Assembly: GCF_008274825.1 (NCBI RefSeq)
Contig: NZ_CP030848.1
Location: 2,356,001 to 2,420,000 of the forward strand
DNA from: Sphingobacterium hotanense
GTDB taxonomy: Bacteria; Bacteroidota; Bacteroidia; Sphingobacteriales; Sphingobacteriaceae
DNA length: 64,000 bases
Direction of reading: 5' to 3'
The notes beneath the pieces were generated by a model. The model made no database searches. It saw nothing but the letters and a program-made list of their open reading frames with translations, and was not told where the DNA came from. Made by a program: the position numbers and the translations under genes. Of the stretch, positions 58,351 to 64,000 are shown piece by piece; the first letter of the stretch is position 1, and every line of letters starts with the position of its first letter.

Positions 58351-58683
58351 TTACTTTATCAAAACACTACCATATTGTAGTACCTGCCGACGCTGAATTT
58401 CCTTTTCCCATTTATCTAATTTATTGTTCTTGAACTGAAACAAATAACGTTGATCACTAACATAGCCTTGATAAAACACAACCTCTATCGTATCCTGATC
58501 CACAATTTCTTTCCTGGTAATTGTATAATCCGGTCCTAAAATTTCAAGAACCTCGTTTCTGTTCATCCCTAAATCTAGCCCTTTTATCTTATCGGGAGTA
58601 AAATGCGTAAATTGAACGGATGCACCGCAGGAACTTAGAAACAACAATATTAGACTGCAACAAAAAAATAGATAACTCTTCAT
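58351..58683 (-). CDS. Small lipoprotein, BamE/SmpA-like fold
   Basis: The 110-residue lipoprotein (signal LLFLSSCG) has the pattern GLDLGMNRNEVLEILGPDY followed by beta strands, which resembles the BamE/SmpA fold. The conserved G-M-x-x-x-E-V-x-x-x-L-G motif is the basis for this call. Whether it works in outer-membrane protein assembly is unknown. Confidence 0.6.
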   Translation of the reverse strand: MKSYLFFCCSLILLFLSSCGASVQFTHFTPDKIKGLDLGMNRNEVLEILGPDYTITRKEIVDQDTIEVVFYQGYVSDQRYLFQFKNNKLDKWEKEIQRRQVLQYGSVLIK

Positions 58684-58780
58684 AATATAGAATTGATTAA
58701 TAAATTATTTTAATGTTTGACTTTTATCCATTCATTAAGTTTAAAATAGTAGTTAGTAGTTAGTATTAAGACATGACCAA

Positions 58781-60372
58781 AAAAACATTCATGATACTCG
58801 GGTATCACCAACAGCCATGAAAGTCACGGGCTCATAGTCCCAATAGGCATTTAGCCAAAACGGTATCTTAGTACCAATAAATATAAGACCTATGGCTGTC
58901 AGCGGATTACCCTTTATTCTTGATCGTGGCTGTGGACTGGATGTCCATAAAGACACAGTAGTTGCTACCATTAAAGGTAGTGATTTTGATACAGAGACAA
59001 AAACCTTCTTAACTTTTACGGATGACCTGTATGATTTAGTGCAATGGCTTCAATCCCATTCCATTACACAGGTTGCCATGGAGAGCACCGGTGTTTACTG
59101 GCGACCGGTTTACGCGGTTTTGGAAGATTACTTTCACATTTTGTTGGTCAATGCCCGCCACATCAAGAATGTTCCGGGGCAGAAGACCGATAAGAAGGAT
59201 AGCGAATGGATCTCCAAACTGCTTCTTTCCGGTCTACTGAAGGGTAGCTTCATTCCAGCACAACATATCCGGGAGCTCAGGGAGCTCTACCGACATAGAC
59301 GCAAGCTGATCGCGATGCGGACTGCAGAAAAGAACCGGTTGCAGAACATCCTTGAATCTGCCAACGTCAAACTGCGGAGCGTGGTCAGCGACGTATTCGG
59401 TGTAAGCGCCATGGAAATGGTCCGATCCATGGCTAAAGGTCAGAGCGATCCTTTGCTGTTGGCAAGCATGCCAAGGGTTCACTGGTCAAGAAACACGCAG
59501 AACTGATTAAAGCACTTACTGGCAAGGTCACAGATCACCACCGCTTCATGTTGACCCTTATACTGCAATCCATCGATCATATCAATCTACAAATAGCACA
59601 ATCAGAGGCTCAGATGGAACAGTACGCAAGGATCATGTATCGGGAGCTGGAACTACTGGAGACTATTCCGGGAGTGTCTTCCAAAGTAGCATTAGGAATC
59701 GTCTCAGAGATCGGTACGGACATGACCCAATTTGCAACACATCAGAACCTTTCCTCATGGGCTGGTGTTTGCCCGGGCAACAATGAGAGTGCAGGAAAAA
59801 AGTATTCCTCCAGAACAACACATGGAAATAAGTATCTCAAGACGACGCTCGTAGAGGCCGCATGGGTAGCCTCTAGATCCAAGGCCAATCCCTTACTTGC
59901 AGTCAAGCATCACCAGATCGCTGCCCGAAGAGGACATAAGAAGGCGACAATAGCCATTGCACATAAGATATTGACCGCTGCATACCATGTGCTGAGGGAC
60001 ATGGAGCCCTATCAATTACATCCCCAGGATATAAAAATACTGGAAAATAGAAGACTTAAAAGAATTGACAGATTACAGAAACAATTGAGTACCCTGAAGA
60101 ACACGTCTTATAAATAAAAGATCGACCTTTTTTTGGTGGTTAGACTCCCCGTGAAAAAAACTGATAACAGACGTTTAAGAACCAACAGTTGATGCCTTTA
60201 GAGCTCGAAGAAAAAATTATACTCTTGTTTTTAGTAATAAAGTCCTTTTTTTGATCAAGAAGAATACTTAAGAAACAGAAACAAAATATTCCAGACAAAA
60301 AAATAGACCCTTGAACAATCACTGGTCTGATTTTTTATTGGTTTAAATTGAAAAAACAACAATAACTTTCAG
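58781..60372 (+). mobile_element. IS110-family element, copy 1
   Basis: The 1592-base element is repeated directly by copy 2 with a constant offset, which defines its ends. It has a left noncoding end of about 111 bases, the transposase gene, and a right noncoding end of about 255 bases. No terminal inverted repeat or target duplication is obvious, as expected for IS110 elements. It ends exactly where copy 2 begins. Compared with copy 2 it lacks one base near 59470 and has at least one substitution near 60004. Confidence 0.85.
58892..60117 (+). pseudogene. IS110-family transposase, frameshifted copy
   Basis: The reading frame is identical to the intact copy 2 transposase up to about residue 193, then shifts because one G is missing in GCATGCCAAGG (GCATGGCCAAGG in copy 2). 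The rest of the gene is intact in the other frame from 59548. The copy therefore cannot make a full transposase and must rely on the protein of copy 2 to move. Confidence 0.9.
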
Positions 60373-61965
60373 AAAAACATTCATGATACTCGGGTATCAC
60401 CAACAGCCATGAAAGTCACGGGCTCATAGTCCCAATAGGCATTTAGCCAAAACGGTATCTTAGTACCAATAAATATAAGACCTATGGCTGTCAGCGGATT
60501 ACCCTTTATTCTTGATCGTGGCTGTGGACTGGATGTCCATAAAGACACAGTAGTTGCTACCATTAAAGGTAGTGATTTTGATACAGAGACAAAAACCTTC
60601 TTAACTTTTACGGATGACCTGTATGATTTAGTGCAATGGCTTCAATCCCATTCCATTACACAGGTTGCCATGGAGAGCACCGGTGTTTACTGGCGACCGG
60701 TTTACGCGGTTTTGGAAGATTACTTTCACATTTTGTTGGTCAATGCCCGCCACATCAAGAATGTTCCGGGGCAGAAGACCGATAAGAAGGATAGCGAATG
60801 GATCTCCAAACTGCTTCTTTCCGGTCTACTGAAGGGTAGCTTCATTCCAGCACAACATATCCGGGAGCTCAGGGAGCTCTACCGACATAGACGCAAGCTG
60901 ATCGCGATGCGGACTGCAGAAAAGAACCGGTTGCAGAACATCCTTGAATCTGCCAACGTCAAACTGCGGAGCGTGGTCAGCGACGTATTCGGTGTAAGCG
61001 CCATGGAAATGGTCCGATCCATGGCTAAAGGTCAGAGCGATCCTTTGCTGTTGGCAAGCATGGCCAAGGGTTCACTGGTCAAGAAACACGCAGAACTGAT
61101 TAAAGCACTTACTGGCAAGGTCACAGATCACCACCGCTTCATGTTGACCCTTATACTGCAATCCATCGATCATATCAATCTACAAATAGCACAATCAGAG
61201 GCTCAGATGGAACAGTACGCAAGGATCATGTATCGGGAGCTGGAACTACTGGAGACTATTCCGGGAGTGTCTTCCAAAGTAGCATTAGGAATCGTCTCAG
61301 AGATCGGTACGGACATGACCCAATTTGCAACACATCAGAACCTTTCCTCATGGGCTGGTGTTTGCCCGGGCAACAATGAGAGTGCAGGAAAAAAGTATTC
61401 CTCCAGAACAACACATGGAAATAAGTATCTCAAGACGACGCTCGTAGAGGCCGCATGGGTAGCCTCTAGATCCAAGGCCAATCCCTTACTTGCAGTCAAG
61501 CATCACCAGATCGCTGCCCGAAGAGGACATAAGAAGGCGACAATAGCCATTGCACATAAGATATTGACCGCTGCATACCATGTGCTGAGGGACATGGAAC
61601 CCTATCAATTACATCCCCAGGATATAAAAATACTGGAAAATAGAAGACTTAAAAGAATTGACAGATTACAGAAACAATTGAGTACCCTGAAGAACACGTC
61701 TTATAAATAAAAGATCGACCTTTTTTTGGTGGTTAGACTCCCCGTGAAAAAAACTGATAACAGACGTTTAAGAACCAACAGTTGATGCCTTTAGAGCTCG
61801 AAGAAAAAATTATACTCTTGTTTTTAGTAATAAAGTCCTTTTTTTGATCAAGAAGAATACTTAAGAAACAGAAACAAAATATTCCAGACAAAAAAATAGA
61901 CCCTTGAACAATCACTGGTCTGATTTTTTATTGGTTTAAATTGAAAAAACAACAATAACTTTCAG
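60373..61965 (+). mobile_element. IS110-family element, copy 2
   Basis: The 1593-base element follows copy 1 with no spacer, so the right end of copy 1 touches the left end of copy 2. The left end contains the hairpin TGATAC-tcgg-GTATCA and further short stems. The right boundary is within two bases of 61965, where the 3' end of a group II intron begins. IS110 elements are known to be guided by a bridge RNA encoded in one noncoding end. Confidence 0.85.
60484..61710 (+). CDS. IS110-family DEDD transposase
   Basis: The 408-residue protein has the N-terminal RuvC-like DEDD domain ([25 protein letters not shown] and the [17 protein letters not shown] motif) and the C-terminal Transposase_20 domain ([40 protein letters not shown]). 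Ser in NNESAGK is the likely catalytic serine of that domain. The start codon is complementary over eight bases (ATGGCTGT) to ACAGCCAT at 60403-60410 in the leader. Confidence 0.93.
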   Translation: MAVSGLPFILDRGCGLDVHKDTVVATIKGSDFDTETKTFLTFTDDLYDLVQWLQSHSITQVAMESTGVYWRPVYAVLEDYFHILLVNARHIKNVPGQKTDKKDSEWISKLLLSGLLKGSFIPAQHIRELRELYRHRRKLIAMRTAEKNRLQNILESANVKLRSVVSDVFGVSAMEMVRSMAKGQSDPLLLASMAKGSLVKKHAELIKALTGKVTDHHRFMLTLILQSIDHINLQIAQSEAQMEQYARIMYRELELLETIPGVSSKVALGIVSEIGTDMTQFATHQNLSSWAGVCPGNNESAGKKYSSRTTHGNKYLKTTLVEAAWVASRSKANPLLAVKHHQIAARRGHKKATIAIAHKILTAAYHVLRDMEPYQLHPQDIKILENRRLKRIDRLQKQLSTLKNTSYK

Positions 61966-62010
61966 AATCGAGTAGGAAGATAGGGATTATTTCCCTATCT
62001 GTCCTCTCAC

Positions 62011-62043
62011 ACCACCCGGCATACGGATCCGTACCAAGGCGGT
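62011..62043 (-). ncRNA. Group II intron domain V
   Basis: On the minus strand ACCGCC pairs with GGTGGT, GG with CC, and TACG/CGTA closes a GATC loop. The hairpin begins four bases after the reverse-transcriptase stop, the same spacing as the clear domain V at 63576-63609. Confidence 0.6.
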
Positions 62044-62046
62044 TTG

Positions 62047-63321
62047 TTAGAATAACGTCGTTTGATGCGTTGTTCTCCAGTAATAGTAGTCTGCAAATCC
62101 TTCGTAACCTAATTTAGTAAAGTATGAGTTTGTTAGCGTTGTTTGAACGATAGGACTTGTCCCTGTCCGAGTATAGGATTTACGGGTGTTCGCATGTTGG
62201 TAGGCAAGCCAGCGTTGGGCTCCCAGTTTCATTAAGTTCCGAATTCGATTACCTGCCGTCTTCCATTGTTTCCAAAGCAGAACACGCAAGCGTCTTCGCA
62301 CTAGTTTATCTAGTGCTACCATCACCTTCTTATTCGTTGCTATACGAAAGTAATCCACCCAGCCGTGAATAATTTGCCGTAGTTTAGTCAGTCGCTCATG
62401 CATAGGAGTAACTGTATTACGTCGAGTATTTTGACGTAACTTCTCTCGGATTCGTTCGATACTCTTTGCAGAGATACGAATCTGCCAATCTCCTTGAGTT
62501 TTGAAGAAACTAAAGCCGAGTAAACTACTTTGGGAAGGTTTGCTTACCTTACTCTTTTCACGGTTCACTTTCAGCTTTAGTGTAGATTCGATGTAGCTGG
62601 TGATGTTGCGCATAATACGAGTGGCGGATTTATTGCTCTTCGTGTAGATACTACAGTCATCCGCATAGCGTACAAATCGATGTCCACGGGAACTGAGTTC
62701 CGTATCCAGTTCGTTCAGGATGATGTTTGACAAAAGTGGACTTAAAGGACTGCCCTGGGGTGTGCCCTTGGTTCGCTTTTGTTCAAGACCATGTTCCATA
62801 ATCCCACAACGAAGGTATTTCCCGATCAGGGCTAGGACTCGACGATCCGTAATCTTCTTGCTCAAAAGGTGCATCAGTTTGTCGTGGTTCACTTGATCGA
62901 AGAATTGTTCCAAATCAAGTTCAACGCCCCACGTGTAGCCCAAGTTCAGATACTCTTGCGCTTTACTGACGGCCTGATGAGCATTACGATTCGCACGGAA
63001 GCCGTAGCTGTTATCGTGAAAATCACCCTCATACTTTAACCCAAGCCATTGGGAAATGCTTTGCTGAATAACTCGGTCGATGACCGTGGGGATACCCAGC
63101 ATACGCTTGCCGCCACTTGCTTTGGGAATCTCTACTTTCCGAACAGCTTGTGGGAGGTAAGTGCCAGAGAGAATATCCGACCGAAGGGTTTTCCAATTCG
63201 TATTGAGGTAGTCACGAAGGTTATCGATCTGCATACCATCAATTCCGCTGGCACCTCCATTAGAGATGACACGATCAACTGCGTGTTTGACATTTCGGAT
63301 GTGTAATATCTCTTCCAGCAT
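62047..63321 (-). CDS. ltrA: Group II intron reverse transcriptase/maturase
   Basis: The 424-residue protein has reverse-transcriptase motifs (GGASGIDGMQIDNL, TKGTPQGSPLSPLLSNIILNELD, and active-site VRYADDC) and a C-terminal GIIM maturase region (RQIIHGWVDYFRIATNK, then WKQWKTAGNRIRNLMKLG). The tail is of the type seen in group IIC-like intron proteins. No HNH endonuclease domain is present. It splices and reverse-transcribes its intron RNA. Confidence 0.92.
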   Translation of the reverse strand: MLEEILHIRNVKHAVDRVISNGGASGIDGMQIDNLRDYLNTNWKTLRSDILSGTYLPQAVRKVEIPKASGGKRMLGIPTVIDRVIQQSISQWLGLKYEGDFHDNSYGFRANRNAHQAVSKAQEYLNLGYTWGVELDLEQFFDQVNHDKLMHLLSKKITDRRVLALIGKYLRCGIMEHGLEQKRTKGTPQGSPLSPLLSNIILNELDTELSSRGHRFVRYADDCSIYTKSNKSATRIMRNITSYIESTLKLKVNREKSKVSKPSQSSLLGFSFFKTQGDWQIRISAKSIERIREKLRQNTRRNTVTPMHERLTKLRQIIHGWVDYFRIATNKKVMVALDKLVRRRLRVLLWKQWKTAGNRIRNLMKLGAQRWLAYQHANTRKSYTRTGTSPIVQTTLTNSYFTKLGYEGFADYYYWRTTHQTTLF

Positions 63322-63536
63322 AGTATTACTAAAAAAAATTCCTCAGGCATTGTGTCCATTGGTTGCACAACTAGGCTAAGCTCCTCTTACATTCTACTAT
63401 CGGTTTCCGACCTACCCTCATGTAAGCAGTTCTCTTAAGTGGTTCGGCTTTTAGCGCTTCGTCATAAACTTCTTGGTTCCTTTGCCATTCTAACATTCAG
63501 ACCTTCCCCCGTAGAAAATAGAGAAACAGGGTACTA
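63322..63536 (-). other. Remnant of intron 5' ribozyme region
   Basis: About 215 bases between the start of the reverse-transcriptase gene and the end of the second intron. They have the purine-rich character of group II domains I-IV upstream of the open reading frame but no GTGYG intron start. No gene is seen. Confidence 0.45.
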
Positions 63537-63575
63537 GTCGAGTAGATAAGGACATTTCAGTCCAAACCTCTCACA

Positions 63576-63609
63576 GAACCGTGCGTAAAGATCTCCCTTT
63601 ACACGGCTC
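63576..63609 (-). ncRNA. Group II intron domain V
   Basis: The 34-base minus-strand hairpin starts GAGCCGTGT and ends ACGCACGGTTC with a GAGA loop, a canonical domain V. It lies four bases after the stop of the partial maturase gene. Confidence 0.85.
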
Positions 63610-63612
63610 TTA

Positions 63613-64000
63613 TTATCCAACCGACAACTTTATCCCTATATACCAGTGTTCAAACAGATGCGGACTTCTTTCGGAAATCTCTGACATCCATTTTATGGCT
63701 CTGACTTTTCGGTTCCGTAGCCTTTTATATTTCCGCATAGCCCATCTTACCAGTAACCTGTTCATGTGCTGAAGTACTTTGTGTAGCTCTGTTTTGTAGA
63801 AAGCTCCGTAGTAATTGATCCATCCTCTGAGGACTGGATTTATATACCGGGACAACGTTTCTAAGTCACTGCCTCCTCTTCTGTGCAATTGCCATGTCCG
63901 CATCTTTTCTCGTATGGAAACTTTAGCTTTATTGCTGACTGCAGGAAGAAAACTGGTAAAGTTCAATCCCTGTTTGGTCTGAGCTTTTCGTCTTTTGAAC
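63613..64000 (-). CDS. Group II intron reverse transcriptase/maturase, C-terminal part
   Basis: This frame is open to the window edge. It encodes the maturase end of an intron protein: KQGLNFTSFLPAVSNKAKVS, NPVLRGWINYYGAFYKTEL and LVRWAMRKYKRLRNRKVRA. The reverse-transcriptase domain must lie beyond the window. No HNH domain follows the maturase motif. It differs clearly in sequence from the neighbouring intron protein. Confidence 0.85.
   Translation of the reverse strand, partial: FKRRKAQTKQGLNFTSFLPAVSNKAKVSIREKMRTWQLHRRGGSDLETLSRYINPVLRGWINYYGAFYKTELHKVLQHMNRLLVRWAMRKYKRLRNRKVRAIKWMSEISERSPHLFEHWYIGIKLSVG

Larger units (their letters stand above)
61967..63536 (-). mobile_element. Group II intron with reverse transcriptase, 5' part missing or displaced
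   Basis: On the minus strand this intron ends in CTACTCGAT at 61967. Domain V-like and domain VI-like hairpins lie at 62011-62043 and 61978-62000, right after the reverse-transcriptase stop. Upstream of the open reading frame only about 215 bases remain before the 3' end of another intron at 63537, too little for a normal 5' ribozyme half. Either the 5' half is lost or it lies beyond the inserted second intron. Confidence 0.75.
63537..64000 (-). mobile_element. 3' part of a second group II intron
   Basis: The intron runs off the window at 64000. On the minus strand its 3' end is CTACTCGAC at 63537, followed directly by TAGTACCCTG of the other intron. Domain VI has a GGAC/GTCC hairpin at 63550-63563. 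Both introns share the GTGAGAGG and CTACTCGAY sequences near their ends, so they belong to related classes. Confidence 0.75.

Noticed and set aside
58789..58971. Minus-strand open reading frame in the left end of the IS
   Set aside because: It is identical in both copies but overlaps the transposase start and has no recognisable features.
62047..63321. Retron or diversity-generating reverse transcriptase
   Set aside because: A maturase domain and domain V/VI-like hairpins directly follow, and no template repeat or variable protein was seen.

Overview
The window looks like chromosome of a Sphingobacteriaceae bacterium, most likely Sphingobacterium or a close relative. Reasons: two SusC/SusD outer-membrane uptake loci, promoters of the Bacteroidetes type (TTTG, about 19-21 bases, then TAnnTTTG), a short primary sigma factor of 286 residues, a Bacteroidota-type GlmU-like protein, type B L31, and many lipoproteins with a Cys close to the N-terminus. 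No database search was possible, so names rest on motifs and family knowledge.

Layout. 0-3 kb: HAD phosphatase and TauE/SafE permease, a gap full of small dispersed repeats, and an OmpA-family lipoprotein. 3.2-4.1 kb: tRNA-Ser(UGA) followed by six tandem units of about 137 bp, each ending in a copy of the tRNA 3' end and starting with a terminator hairpin. 4-6.3 kb: small lipoprotein, esterase and methyltransferase. 6.3-13.5 kb: a LacI-controlled SusCD locus whose SusC gene is broken by a nonsense codon and a frameshift. 13.7-18.1 kb: esterase, VOC protein, a four-gene DoxX-like/DUF2071/methyltransferase/membrane-protein operon and a barstar-like protein. 18.4-23.7 kb: katG, a second repeat-rich gap, a DUF1398 protein whose C-terminus is encoded by the dispersed repeat, and the carbon starvation transporter cstA.

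23.7-35.5 kb is a second uptake locus read on the minus strand: ECF sigma factor, FecR-like anti-sigma factor, SusC, SusD, a large secreted protein with a duplicated module, a secreted protein of unknown role, and a Tat-exported FAD oxidoreductase. Its SusC lacks the STN signalling domain that normally couples a receptor to FecR. 35.9-54.7 kb is mostly housekeeping: icd with a Kef-type antiporter, a LolC/E-like permease, fmt, rpoD, the glmU-like/tpiA/prmA/mpl operon, rpmE2, lysS, an M16 protease and xerD. 54.7-58.1 kb is a likely metal-uptake operon (His-rich exported protein, TonB receptor, His-rich lipoprotein) with a palindromic operator over its promoter. A tRNA-Arg(CCG) follows.

58.8-64 kb is a pile of mobile elements: two nearly identical IS110-family copies fused head to tail with no spacer, then a group II intron with its reverse transcriptase on the minus strand, and the 3' part of a second group II intron joined to it. 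The arrangement suggests a nested intron (twintron) continuing past the window.

Most unusual are the tRNA-Ser 3'-end repeat array, which resembles in plan the E. coli tyrT/rtT locus, the IS110 tandem dimer with its recreated end-to-end junction, and the intron-in-intron arrangement.
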